From: Polytrichum commune
Lineage: Eukaryota > Streptophyta > Polytrichopsida > Polytrichales > Polytrichaceae
Direction of reading: 5' to 3'
DNA: 64,000 nucleotides
NCBI GenBank assembly: GCA_950295325.1
Contig: OX485804.1
Coordinates: 30,068,001 to 30,132,000 of the forward strand
The position numbers were made by a program, and so were the translations under genes. This document shows positions 1 to 9,989 of this stretch, one piece after another (the stretch's first letter is position 1; each line of letters starts with the position of its first letter). A model generated the notes under the pieces. That model did not search any database. It worked only from the letters and a program-made list of their open reading frames with translations, and was not told the DNA's origin.

Positions 1-695
1 TCAATGCCTTCACTTAACTTTGCCACCAAGCAAGTAATTTGGCTTTGATATTGCTGTATTCTAACATGAACTTTAATATTGCCGTCCGTTTGGACTTCAT
101 CACTATTGCCTAATACTAGTGTGTTACTGCTATTTTTCACTTTTAACCCGAAGGTCTTAGCAAAACCAGAACTCACAAAGCAATGTGATGCGGCAATATC
201 CATTAATACAGATGCATCCTGATGAGCTACTTGTCCTCAGAAACTCATCATCAGTTCAGAAGACAGAGTGAGCTGATTCAACACACGTGGCCTAGGTTCA
301 TCCAAATAAACATGCCACTGTACTGAGTTTGATTCAAATTGATGGATTAACTTAAATCTTGGTAGAGTTCTCTTAAGATTTTTTGCTTTACGTTTGTCAA
401 CAATAAAACAAACACCGGTCTCATATGGCGCTCCCTCTTTACCGTGTAAATAAGATCTCAAGAAACTTTGCAAATTATCCACTGATGGTATAATCAATGA
501 GAACGCTCCATAAATTTTGGAATTCACATCTAACACATCACTGAGTGGGAGTAACGGAGTTGGCAAAATAATGTCTTTATTCAAAATATCAGGCACGATT
601 ACATTAAATTGCTTATTGACTAAGCCCTGAATCACTTCCAAAGCATCACTAGGCAAATAAAAAACACCCTCCGAAACTTGAACAGGTCCTGACAC
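1..695 (-). pseudogene. Start of pol: linker domain and retropepsin, interrupted by a stop
   Basis: A frame offset from gag runs from about 695 to a TGA at 237-239 (about 152 codons) and continues in the same frame to the left edge. The first part is an unrecognised domain with a Pro/Leu-rich start and a basic end. After the stop comes VLMDIAASHCFVSSGF, which aligns with the retropepsin active-site region, normally D-S/T-G-A. Here the triad reads D-I-A-A, so the catalytic glycine and neighbouring Ser/Thr are changed. Stop plus active-site change indicate a dead copy. Reverse transcriptase should follow outside the window. About 190 codons between gag and the protease motif is longer than usual. 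Confidence 0.75.
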
Positions 696-706
696 TAGCC
701 CACTGC

Positions 707-1837
707 CTAAGTGTCGGACTTGTGAAAAGGCTTCTTGCCTTTCTTTGCAGGTTGCTGCTCAGCACTCTTCTTGCTATCAGGACAATCTCTAGCCAAGTGT
801 CCTTCCTTGTGACATTGAAAATAAAGACCATCATTTTTGTCAGTGCTTCTTGCCGAAGGGGCCTCCCCTTTACCCTGCTTACTCTTCTTGTAAAAGGCAG
901 AAGAGCGGCCTTCAGAGCGGCGAGACTTGTTGCCTCTAATCGGCCCTGTGTGGCCATTGGTCTTGACAACCGGTGCATCAAAATGAGACTTATCATTGTC
1001 CCGTCCTTTTGCATCTTGTGTGTACATAGCGTCTATAGTCACTGCATAATTGATGAAACGCTTGATGTCCTCCCATGGCCCACCATCGCCCTTAGGATCC
1101 ACCAAGACCTTCTTGCGAATATCCTCCTTGAGCCCTGATATGAATCTCTCAATCTTATCTCCCCGGGAGACAGGATTTTTAGTAATGTGTGAGCATAACT
1201 GTTGAAACTCATTTGCATAGTCCTCAACAGAACCTTTTTGTTTAAGAACACGAAGCTTGTTCCGGGCTACCAACTCCTGATTGACACTGCCATAAGCAGT
1301 GAGTAATGTATCATAGAAGTTATCCCAGAGCTGCGGATCTTTCTTATCCGCTGCCAGCTCCAATGCAAGCATATCCCAATGTTGTGACACATTGGTTTCC
1401 AGATATGTGGACGCAATTGTGACCCATTCCTCAGGAGCAATCTGGCGTGCAACCAAGAATTTTTTCATCTGGTTGAGCCAAGCCAGAATGGTAATTTTGG
1501 ACTTATCCTTGAACCGTTCTAGCTTGCCAACAACTGTGGTGGACTTAGAACGGTCCCCCTCATTATACTTCTTCAAGAGTTGGACCTGACATTCCAATGC
1601 TTCCAAGCGATTGGAATGCGTGTTGACAATCGAGAAGGTTATTTCACCTTGCTGCTCTACACGCTGAAATTGACTTAAGTCATCAATCAATTTCCCATTG
1701 CAGTAATCCTGAATAGCTTGGACCACCAAACTACGGATATTTGCATCACTCGGTGAAAAGGATGTGCCAATCGGGAAAACCTGGGGAGGACTATCCTCCC
1801 TTGACGGTCCAGAAGTGTCCATATCCTCGATGGCCAT
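707..1837 (-). CDS. Retrotransposon gag polyprotein with a defective zinc knuckle
   Basis: The open frame reaches up to about 1951, but the first ATG is at 1837, giving about 376 residues; I chose it because upstream codons in the frame offer no ATG. The N-terminus is acidic and Ser/Pro rich. A retrotransposon gag (capsid) domain follows, with typical segments such as WLNQMKKFLVAR, a Trp-rich middle and a helical end near ERFISGLKEDIRKK. A basic low-complexity stretch precedes a CCHC-type knuckle near the C-terminus. The visible motif is YFQCHKEGHLARDC: the expected first cysteine is tyrosine, a change one transition (TGT to TAT) would explain, so zinc binding is probably lost. The end is Lys-rich. 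Gag would form the virus-like particle in the cytoplasm. It stops just before the pol frame, which is offset from it. Confidence 0.85.
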   Translation of the reverse strand: MAIEDMDTSGPSREDSPPQVFPIGTSFSPSDANIRSLVVQAIQDYCNGKLIDDLSQFQRVEQQGEITFSIVNTHSNRLEALECQVQLLKKYNEGDRSKSTTVVGKLERFKDKSKITILAWLNQMKKFLVARQIAPEEWVTIASTYLETNVSQHWDMLALELAADKKDPQLWDNFYDTLLTAYGSVNQELVARNKLRVLKQKGSVEDYANEFQQLCSHITKNPVSRGDKIERFISGLKEDIRKKVLVDPKGDGGPWEDIKRFINYAVTIDAMYTQDAKGRDNDKSHFDAPVVKTNGHTGPIRGNKSRRSEGRSSAFYKKSKQGKGEAPSARSTDKNDGLYFQCHKEGHLARDCPDSKKSAEQQPAKKGKKPFHKSDT

Positions 1838-1980
1838 AACATAAACATACAAAATACAATTCCAAAAATTTGCGAGACTTCTCACGCGGTCCTGTACAAT
1901 AAAAACCAAAACAGGAGACAAAACAATTCTACCCCCAGTAGCTTTCTCCAACAGAAAAAATTAACCTCGTGTTTGAGAGC

Positions 1981-2029
1981 CACAGGAGACGACGTAACTC
2001 TCCTGTGCGACGCTCACTGCCCAGGCAGT
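1981..2029 (-). other. Structured leader: perfect hairpin plus adjacent palindrome
   Basis: Between primer site and gag there is a perfect 9-bp stem (CACAGGAGA at 1981-1989 with TCTCCTGTG at 1999-2007, 9-nt loop containing ACGT), followed by the near-palindrome ACTGCC-CA-GGCAGT at 2016-2029. Stem-loops with palindromes in this position serve packaging and dimer initiation in retroviruses. A similar role here is inference from position and shape only. Confidence 0.5.
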
Positions 2030-2183
2030 AGGCTGCCTCCCTCTGCTAGGCCGGAAGGAGACGAGACAAGACGAGGCGAGACGCAACCCCCCAGGATCGC
2101 AACACCCTCTAGAAAAATTACCAGCATAACAATTACACAGCGGAAGTTAATAAAAACCCAAATGAAAACAAGGTACAAGAGCG

Positions 2184-2198
2184 CCGACTCTGATACCA
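2184..2198 (-). promoter_or_regulatory. Primer binding site for initiator-Met tRNA
   Basis: On the minus strand the sequence reads TGGTATCAGAGTCGG directly after the LTR. This matches the complement of the 3' end of plant initiator methionine tRNA, the usual minus-strand DNA primer of many plant LTR elements. Its position fixes both the orientation and the inner LTR border. Confidence 0.88.
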
Positions 2199-2199
2199 A

Positions 2200-2547
2200 T
2201 GTAACGTTCTCAAATATTATGAGATTCAAGAGGCATGTTCTTCCCAACCTTAGAGCTTATATACTAGATACTACTATGAGTTGAGGCCACCTCCAACTAG
2301 TAGTTAAGTATATGCTAGCAAGCTCTCTCTCCATGCCTTTAGGATAATTCTAAGTGCACTTAACTAATGGTCGTTACTTACGAGGTAGAACCAAGTATAA
2401 AACCATAGCTTCAACTAGTTAACTCCCTTTACCTTTAGGACTGCTAGAGCACTCAGGGTAGCGCCTCTAGTCTTCTAGTAAAGGAGTCCTAGTTGAATGA
2501 GAGGTTGTAAATAAACAATAAACAATAAATATGTAATACACGTTACA
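2200..2547 (-). repeat. 5' LTR of the gypsy element (about 348 bp)
   Basis: The two ends form a short perfect inverted repeat: TGTAACG at 2200-2206 and CGTTACA at 2541-2547, giving the usual TG...CA termini. The primer binding site starts two bases inside the element from this LTR, as expected for a 5' LTR on the minus strand. A TATA-like TATATAAG on the minus strand lies at about 2256-2263. If it is used, R-U5 would be short. The five bases outside the LTR (2548-2552) would be one copy of the target-site duplication. Confidence 0.85.
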
Positions 2548-2565
2548 ATACTAATTGTAGGCTGC

Positions 2566-2851
2566 AGTATAGTGTCACCAACACTACATGTTCACCCAAC
2601 ATTATTTGTCATTCCGTGTAAATTCCTCTTGGGATGACAAATTTTCAGTGTTGCAATTATTGTCATTTACAAAGCAAATTCTCATCCAAATTTTGTTCAT
2701 CCATGGCAATATTTCATCACAAGTTGCTGACAAGAGAAGGTAGGGTTTTGGCCAATGGATGAACTCATCCATCACCCATGGCAACATCTATAAACTTATT
2801 AATAAGAAGTGTCATCCGAGTGACACTAAATATCATATTTAGCGTTGTTAT
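2566..2851 (-). mobile_element. MITE-like repeat family C, copy 1
   Basis: This AT-rich segment recurs, diverged, at 7186-7545, 25389-25725 and 31215-31572. It ends in a small palindrome around GACACTAAATATCATATTTAGC and shares internal blocks such as TGCAATTATTGTCA and GGATGACACTTCTTAT (minus-strand sense) with the other copies. There is no coding potential. Repetition in both orientations and AT-rich palindromic ends suggest a non-autonomous DNA element; the superfamily is uncertain because I could not define a target-site duplication. Confidence 0.6.
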
Positions 2852-3567
2852 CAAAAAGGTTTAAATCTTGTATAACAAGGTACATGTTCAATTGGTGAAT
2901 TGTTTTATTAAATAAGTAATTGCAAAATTACTTATTTATAAATAATCTAGGGTAGAGTGATGGCCTCACCAACACCAACACCACTACATTGTCCATTGTA
3001 TAATAAGTTATCAAGCGATTAAGTAAATATTACAAAATAACAAATGAGTGGGTGAATTTAAAATATTGTTAAGTAAATTTTCCATATCATGAAGTAATGG
3101 ATAAATTTAAAAATATTATGAAGTAATTAAGTAAATTATAATCAATAATAATTAGATGGAATTTTTTAGATGTTAATAAGTAATTAAATAAACATGATGT
3201 ATTAGCAAGTAAATTGGGTCCAAATTAAAGGTTAACATCAGTATTAGCCTCACAAAAATGGCTTGGGTGTTAGGAAGAATTATTGAAGGTTGTAATGTAA
3301 ACTAGCTACTCCTGCTCCTATTTTTGTTTTTTTAATTATACATTATTACTATATTAAAAATAGAAGTGACAGCTTTTATATTAGAATAAAGTTAAACCTT
3401 GAATATAATACAGTACTTCAAGTGAGACACTCTATTGAGCTAATTTAAACTTCCATTAAAATAGATTTGCATGTACTTTCTAGTATACAAGCCACCACAA
3501 TGAAAGCTAACACCACCTTCTTTTTATTGTTCTTTGAATAGTTGTTTGAGGTTGACAATTCTATTGA
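2852..3567. other. AT-rich spacer without recognisable content
   Basis: Very AT-rich DNA with many short variants of AAGTAATTAAGTAAAT between about 2900 and 3220, which look like diffuse slippage-derived repeats. No open frame, RNA gene or mobile-element terminus could be supported. Confidence 0.5.
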
Positions 3568-4010
3568 CTCTGTCTGTAGGACAGAGACTATGCATCAACT
3601 CTCTGTTTCAAGAGCAAATTTCCTAACCACTTTGCGTTCACATTTGGACGTTACTTGTTCTTACTATTTTTGGTCCAATTTATTTAATGTGGATGTTAAC
3701 TATATATATATATATATATATTAACTATATATATATATATAAATTAACTATACTTGTTCCCTAAAATGTAGTGAAAGAAATCTAGATACCTATAGTTATT
3801 TTGGCAATTGTTAATTATTTATTTTAAAATTTTTGGATGATAAATGAGTAGCTTCAGTCCTTAACCCGCATTTGAGAAGAAGGTGCACAAAATCCAAGAA
3901 AGATTTGATATAGTAAATAGCCATGGACTAACATGAACAAAGTAGACAACTACAGTTGTAGTCTTTCATAGTAAAGGACAGAGCCTCACAGTTCTACCAT
4001 TTTCTTGTTT
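3568..4010 (+). repeat. Dispersed repeat family G, copy 1
   Basis: The segment matches 23894-24300 over nearly its full length at roughly 85-90 percent by eye. Both copies begin with the same perfect hairpin, CTCTGTC-TGTAG-GACAGAG (3568-3586 here), and end at TTTTCTTGTTT. Inside copy 1 a (TA)n tract at about 3702-3740 has expanded; it is absent from copy 2, accounting for most of the length difference. No coding sequence or LTR ends were found, so the class is unknown. Confidence 0.65.
3702..3740. repeat. (TA)n microsatellite
   Basis: Two runs of TA dinucleotides separated by TTAACTATA, inside repeat family G copy 1. Confidence 0.9.
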
Positions 4011-4118
4011 CATTTTCAAATATTTGCTATAGTTTGAAGATTTAGAATTAAGGATTTGTTAGATTAAGTCTTGTGCAAGTTTGAAGGTGACAAGGATTCC
4101 TAGTTTTACTGTCAAGTT

Positions 4119-4485
4119 TCAAAACCTACTGTCAAAGTTCATGCAAAAAGATTGGCCTTTAATTTGTTTGGGGAAAACCATGACATGTGTTGTTGCAGAA
4201 AGATACAATTGTCGGGGAGAGTCATCATCGACATTAATTGTCCTAGACTCATCCGATCCAAGGAAGACCAACGCTTTCAATGACTTGCGGAAGAACTTTG
4301 ACATAAACATTACCAAGTTGGAGAACACGGTAGTAGCATTCGAAAAGATGAGCCGAATCTGTTCTACAGAATTCTCTATATTTCTCCATTTGTCCTTCAA
4401 GTCGGCAGTCAAGCGTTAGCGAAATACATCTTGATATTTGTGTGAGATTCTCATTAAACTCCTTCCAACTCTTCAACTCCCCCAC
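4119..4485 (-). pseudogene. Decayed coding fragment, unrecognised family, copy 1 of an inverted pair
   Basis: Reading from 4485 downwards, a frame contains ENLTQISRC, EGQMEKYREFCR and VLQLGNVYVKVLPQVIES. Near 4255-4262 it passes into another frame (GSDESRTINVDDDS and beyond), so a frameshift is likely. The same peptide pattern (ENLTQ.SRC..LTL...EGQM.KYR.FCR) appears on the opposite strand at 4586-4700. Agreement at the amino-acid level suggests both descend from a real exon. I do not recognise the family. No start, stop or splice structure could be supported. Confidence 0.45.
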
Positions 4486-4585
4486 TCAAACATGCAACTT
4501 CCTTATCACTAAACATCATCTTCTTATGATGATTCTATGTCGAGCTTGAGCCGGTTGGGAGAGTAGATTTGGTCTCCAAACCCTT

Positions 4586-4700
4586 ATGGAGTTGCATGAA
4601 AATCTTACACAACTGTCGAGATGTGTTGTGCTAACGCTCAGACGTCGGCGTGAAGGACAAATGCAGAAATATAGAAAATTCTGTAGAATTAAACTTAGTC
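4586..4700 (+). pseudogene. Decayed coding fragment, inverted copy 2
   Basis: A plus-strand frame beginning MELHENLTQLSRC and containing EGQMQKYRKFCR mirrors the minus-strand fragment ending at 4485. The DNA arms (about 4362-4465 and 4590-4695) are about 80 percent identical as inverted repeats around a roughly 120-bp centre. After the shared part the frames diverge. It is probably a foldback duplication of an old gene piece. Confidence 0.45.
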
Positions 4701-5556
4701 TCAGTTTAGGGTGTATGATAAAGTGTGACGGGGTGTTGATCTGTAAGCGTTTTGTTGCCGCCATAACGACATGTAAGTGAACTGTTTCACCATGACGACA
4801 AGTTTTGAGATTTTTTGAGAGTATGCAATTTTTAAGATATTGAGATGATCGTCGTTGTAAGGAGAGATAGAGCAAATACAAGTAGAGTCTAGAAGAAGTC
4901 GGTGAGTGGTAGAAAGGGAGAAGGCAGTTGTCGAGGGATCAATTTGTCTGTGAGGGTGAGATTCGGTCGAGTGACGAAATTGCAGGTATCTCCAGAGTGG
5001 AAATCAGGCTGACTTTTGTTTAATCTTGTCAAACTTCACACCTCCAAGCTTCGCCTGCATCTGATGAGGGAAATGTAGCAGGGATGTATAAGTACTATAC
5101 GGCGCTATCGATTGTATGTTTGTTTACTTCCTTTCTTTAATGTTCATCGATCCTGCACGAGATTCACTTGGTCTGCCATAACCTGTGACCGGCATATAAG
5201 TGGACTTTCGTCTTTAACATAAGGATAACCGCATGTAAAAAACTGGCCCACCAATTTAGAGAAATCACAAGGTCTGGAGAATCATACAGAAAAAAACCTT
5301 GAGGGTAAATTTCCAGACTTCCGTTAGATTGTGATAGAAGCTCGCAGTGAGATCCAAAAGACTGTTTGTTTTCCACCAAACATATCATAGGTAGATCATG
5401 TGTAATTTCAAAGTCAGAAGAACGTGTCCAGTTGGTGAGCGTGCAGTGGACCCAATTGTTGCAGACGATCGATAACATGCATGGAGACCCTGCACTGAAG
5501 CGTCACCTACACAAATCTTGCTTTCCCTTTCTTAATTATAACACATTGAGGCTGTT

Positions 5557-5934
5557 ATGAGCTCTAGATTGGCAGTGGTGTTACAACAAAAACTGGCTGA
5601 GATTAATGCCCGGAATTGCCCACACCAATCTGCAATTGGCAATAGGATGGGTGAAGAATCACTTACCTTACATTCTCAACCCAATCAGGAAGTTAAGACT
5701 TTCATAACCATCCGAATCTTGTGTATTTACTGCATAGTACTTGAAGATTTGCCACAACATAACACTACGCTGCCGATGAGCTGTGTTCATGGGCCCTGCT
5801 ACTGATTCGAGAATAAAGCCTCTGGATGACTGCTTCGATCAGACTGAATCTAAAGTCAGGGCACTTGAACACAGCTCATCAGTACTTAGAGTGATCGATG
5901 TTATGAAATCGAGAACTAAGCTTATACGTACTTG
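5557..5934 (+). pseudogene. Possible exon relics of an unidentified gene
   Basis: Two plus-strand stretches look more protein-like than their surroundings: one from 5557 (SSRLAVVLQQKLAEINAR, continuing to about 5690) and one at about 5819-5934 ending in a stop (LDDCFDQTESKVRALEH, VIDVMKSRTKLIRT). The second has a charged, helical composition. They could be exons of a decayed gene together with the inverted fragments at 4.1-4.7 kb, but I see no convincing splice joins and do not recognise the product. Confidence 0.25.
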
Positions 5935-6211
5935 AAACCATCAATAGTTATTGCAGTATCCACGCGTTCAGCATGACCAAATGCAAGAGTGGCTATTCAC
6001 CAGATTCAAAACTTTTGGAAGATCATTGTAACGAGGAAGAAACCAGCTTGAGCACAACCGACTCCAATGATATCAACAATACCTCTTTAATACATTGCCC
6101 TTGGATAAGTGTTTCCATGTGTCCTTCAGTTCGCTAAAATATTGTATTTATGCCCCCTCCCCACCTGACTTTAGCTAAGCCTAAAAGTTGGTTCTAACAA
6201 CCCGGCCTTCA

Positions 6212-6670
6212 CACCATCATTGACATTATCTAGTGCCGAGCCTAGTTGGTAAATGATGTGGCATGGCTTACAAGTGAAGGTTTTAAACCTCAAGCACCCA
6301 CCCTCCCATCGGTACCTAAATATGAGGCAAGAATATAGGACCTTTAAAAGTGTCGCCTCCTACCTTTGTGATCAGTTGTTTTTTAGTCTTAGCTATGAGG
6401 GCACGAGGAGCTCCATTAACAAAAACCAATGGTAAGATAGGTGAGTAGTAAGGCATTTGGGGACGGGATGAAAACTACCCAACATTCGTTGCTTGGTAGA
6501 TAAAACAATGAACATGTGTGAAAGCTACTTAACTAAGACCTAGGACTCAAAAATCTCCGGAGCAAGTTCTTGTAGGTGCATTGGGATAACCGGATGACTC
6601 CCCTATAACCAAGGGAGCTTTACCCGGTTTTTAGGAAAGGCTTTGGTTATTTGGTAAAGTCAAGCAAGAA
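6212..6670 (+). repeat. SINE-like unit, first of a tandem pair
   Basis: The head resembles a tRNA-derived RNA polymerase III promoter: GAGCCTAGTTGG (about 6239-6250) fits an A box and GGTTTTAAACC (about 6279-6289) fits a B box. The rest repeats in 6712-7165 with shared blocks such as GAGGAGCTCCATTAACAAAA, GCTTGGTAGATAAAACAATG and TTTGGTTATTTGGTAAAG. No poly-A tail is clear. A SINE origin is inferred from the promoter boxes; the tandem arrangement is unusual. Confidence 0.5.
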
Positions 6671-6711
6671 GGGGGCATTAGCTTAAAAGTTCATTCTTTT
6701 TAAATGTCTTC

Positions 6712-7165
6712 CACACCATCATTGTTGTCTAGTTCTGAGCCTAATTGGCAAAGAACGTGACATGCTTAAAAAATGTAGGTATTAAGCCTCGAGCACTGAC
6801 CATCCCATTGGTACCGAGAGATGAAGCAAGAATGTAGGACTTTCAAAAGTGTTGCCTCAGCCCCTTGTGATTGGTTGCTTTTAGTTTTAGGTATGAGGGT
6901 GTGAGGAGCTCCATTAACAAAAACTGACAATAAGTTAGATGAGTGGTGAGGCATTTGGCCTTGCACCAAAAAGCATCCAACATGTCATTGCTTGGTAGAT
7001 AAAACAATGAGCATGTGTGTAATCTACTTAACTAGAACCTACTTGAAAATCTCTAGAGCAAGTTCTTCTAGGTGCACCGGAATAGCTGGGGTGCCTTCGC
7101 CACAACCGAGAGAGCTTCACCCGGTTTTGGGGAAAGAGTTTGGTTATTTGGTAAAGCCATGTGGG
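6712..7165 (+). repeat. SINE-like unit, second of a tandem pair
   Basis: This diverged direct repeat of 6212-6670 starts about 500 bp downstream of it. Its promoter boxes are more decayed (TAATTGGCAAAG, GTATTAAGCCTCGAG) while the body stays alignable. Divergence of roughly 20-25 percent by eye implies an old duplication or two independent insertions of related elements. Confidence 0.5.
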
Positions 7166-7185
7166 GATGGGCCTTTTAGTGTCAT

Positions 7186-7545
7186 AAGGTATGTTATGTC
7201 ATTGTGGTAACTTTTATAATGACACTTCTTATGATAAGTTTACAAGTACTGCCATCTCAACTTACTGTCAAAATGCCAATTTTTGAAACAAAGTTTGGTA
7301 TATTCTACATCCCAAGATTTATGTAATGAAACATTGTCTTGGATGATGACATTTGGATGAGAAAATACTTAGCAAGTGACAATAATTACAACATTGTAAA
7401 TCAATAATGCCCAAAAAAATTCACAAGGAATGACAAATAAAATTAGGTTTATGTCTAGTGCTAGTGACACTACACGGGCAATTCTCAATTTGTATTGAGC
7501 AAGACAAATAGAATTGGTGACACTGAATACAATATTTAGTGTAGT
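7186..7545 (+). mobile_element. MITE-like repeat family C, copy 2
   Basis: It shares ATGACACTTCTTATGA, AAGTGACAATAATTACAAC and GGAATGACAAATAA with the copy at 31215. It ends with ATACAATATTTAGTGTAGT, the inverted form of the ACTACACTAAATATT start seen at 31215. The first part is truncated. There is no coding content. Confidence 0.6.
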
Positions 7546-8880
7546 ATGTTCAACTCCACCTCTTAAATACACATCAAATTAGTATTGATTGTGTAATGAG
7601 CCCATTACATGGTTTAGTGAAGGGCGAGGCAGCAAAGGATAAACAATAATATACTCTGAACTATGTATTAAAGTTTCACATTTTGAAGAGGGATAAAATG
7701 CTTAGATCTTATTGTGTGGCTCTGAAGTATGTAGTCCACATATAGTTATGGTTATCGGATGTGTATGTTGATTCCTTAACTGAATACATAGATCTTCCAA
7801 TCATATTCATTATTGAGTGTGAAGTAGTTAAGAAACTTTGAAGACGTAGTCCAATCTCTTTTAAGCATGTGTTTTTATGGTGTTTGTTCTTTGATCTTGA
7901 CCTAACCATACACCAATCAAATATTATTATTTAATTGAGGATTTAAACAAATAACACCATCAAATCTTATAATAGAAGCAAGTACATCAAAGTGGACTCA
8001 CAAAAGATGATTTCCTAGAATAATGAAGCGCAGTGGTTTCTTTGAGATAACAATTAATATCAATCCAGTGTATGTGGGCCTTATGTGTTCACTCTTCTTG
8101 ATCGGACAATAATAATGTTTCATGTAAATTGTCATTTTAAGTATCATAATTGGATAAGTAGTAAGAGGTCAAAGTGAAGGTCCTATCCTCCCTCTATAAG
8201 TATATTACATTGGTCCTCCCAAAATGTGTTAATCACTTAGCCTAGAATGGTGTCTATGTTTAAGTCCACAATCCAAATTTCCTCGATGTTACACATGTCT
8301 TTTTGGTATTCATTCTAACAACATGCCTTGCTTTGTACCACAAAAAATTTGGATTTGTGGGTCAATCTTCTTAATCAAGCACTTATATTCAAAAAGATAT
8401 ATGACAATGCTCGAGGTTAAGAACAAACACCAAAAACACATCATGTTTATGTTCTCATATTTGCACAGCAAAGGAACCCAAAAAGCATCCCCTCTTTAAC
8501 ATAATCAATGAGCAACATGGACTCTTGCTTATACATGGTGAAGACAAGCATGACACATCACCTTATAATTATAATAATCTAGAATTTACATATTTGTTGA
8601 GCACACTCTTGCCACAAAGACCAAGGATTTTTGTTTTCTTCTTATTTTGCAATCATGTTACAATGCTTTCAAGGAACTTTTTTCTAAAGGCCAAAGAGTA
8701 TTATTCCCAAAATTGCTTAAAACAAACCAAAATAATTTGACAATAAATTAAAGAACACTGACACCTCTTATAGTGGATATGGCCGTTCAATAATATCATT
8801 GTAAAGTTAGGATTACTCACAAAAAAATTCAACCATTTATGTGCGTGAAGCTAGAAGATTATAATGTAAACATGTACACG
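7546..8880. other. AT-rich spacer with pieces of a diffuse repeat (family F)
   Basis: No gene is visible. Short blocks around GTCCAATCTC...AAGCATGTGTTTTTATGGTG (about 7850-7880) and ACATGTCTTTTTGGTATTCATTC (about 8290-8312) recur in variants near 22485, 27340, 34070 and 59280. They point to an old dispersed family whose borders I could not define. Confidence 0.4.
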
Positions 8881-8920
8881 AGTATGGTTGGGCAACAATG
8901 ACCACCCATACAAAAATGTC

Positions 8921-9851
8921 CCCCTCAACCTGAGGGGTTAATATCGCGCACCTCTCCATGAGGAGTGCCCGCAACACCATGGGCACAAGGGGGACCCCGG
9001 AGTGACACCCGGGACTTGTGGCGCCATTGGTGAGAGGGCTCAAGTGATCCTAGTGTGGGTGAGGGCCCCGGGCGTTGAAAACGCCTCTCACCCACGGAGA
9101 CTAAGATTCATGAGGGTGAGGCCATGAGTTAAGAGTAGCTTATGGTGGCTGAATTCTAGAATGCTAAAGAACACCTCAATCGGAGGTGTGAGCTAGGTGA
9201 TATCGCAATTTGAGTGGGGCGTTGTCCCGGGACAGCACCCTGGGACAACAGTGACCTGGGAGTGGCGCCCGGGACTGCCTAGGTTTGAACAGCCATAACT
9301 TCCTCAATACTTGCCCGAATGGGGCAAGTGAGGGGTTCATCGGCATTTACGCAAAGAGTAGATGACGATAGAGTGGTCGCTTGATAGCATCAAACATCAT
9401 ATGTAGAAGTTATGATGGTCTGGAGCTGCTGGGGGGTTCTAGCCCCAACGGCTGAGGGAAAATATCTACTTGGCCCTAACCCTTGTAAAGAGACAAACGG
9501 CCCCAAGCCCTGCCCAAAGTCCTAGAGGCTTATATGGGTGAGGCGGCTTAGCCGACCGACCCCCCCCGGAGCATACTTGGCAATTTGCTCCGGGTGGTTG
9601 TAGTGTTGTTTTGGCAACACAATGATCAACTCAAGAGTGGACTTCTATGGATGGAAGTCCACCTTAGCCATTGGCTACCTACTAAGGGGAGAGTCCCGAA
9701 TGCATGTGTAGGAGGGTTTGGTGACCAAGCCATGAGCTTGAAGGTCCACGGTATTGGGAGCTAATCATGCATGTGCGTGGGATGTGCAGGTTAGCGCTCG
9801 TGGCACTTGCTAGAGTTGGGAGGCGGTCAAGCTAAGTTAAGGAAACTTAGC
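8921..9851. other. GC-rich hairpin cluster, possible solo LTR or structured non-coding element
   Basis: At least nine inverted repeats with short loops are visible: 8921-8937 (7-bp stem), 8965-8986 (6), 9055-9095 (outer 9 and inner 6), 9171-9189 (7), 9221-9249 (8), 9309-9329 (8), 9565-9594 (9), 9603-9620 (6), 9637-9662 (9) and 9831-9851 (8). The region is much richer in G and C than its flanks and holds repeated CCCGGGAC/ACCTGGGA words. No open frame of note occurs. GC-rich words, a TATA-like GCTTATATGGG near 9530 and an undetermined TG...CA frame would fit a solo LTR, but no paired LTR or primer site is present. The number of near-perfect hairpins is not explained by that. Confidence 0.55.
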
Positions 9852-9989
9852 AAGGGTTGTGATAGTTAAACACCCTAACGTCTTTACGTACGGCAAGGGC
9901 CTCAAGGGGTGTTCTTCGTAATGAAGGTCGCCTTTGAGGGTCTTTTATCCTAAATAACACTCTCCCTCAAGACCCTGTCCCAATACTTA

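Larger units (their letters stand above)
1..2547 (-). mobile_element. Ty3/gypsy LTR retrotransposon, 5' half, cut by the window edge
   Basis: Read on the minus strand, the order is 5' LTR (2547-2200), primer binding site (2198-2184), leader (2183-1838), gag (1837-707), then the start of pol (below 695) running off the left edge. The gag capsid-type domain followed by a zinc knuckle and a retropepsin-like segment places it among gypsy-type (Metaviridae) elements; this is family knowledge applied to the visible order. Reverse transcriptase, integrase and the 3' LTR would lie left of the window, so LTR divergence and the target-site duplication cannot be assessed. The element is damaged: an in-frame stop in pol at 237-239, a changed retropepsin active-site motif and a lost knuckle cysteine. 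Confidence 0.9.
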
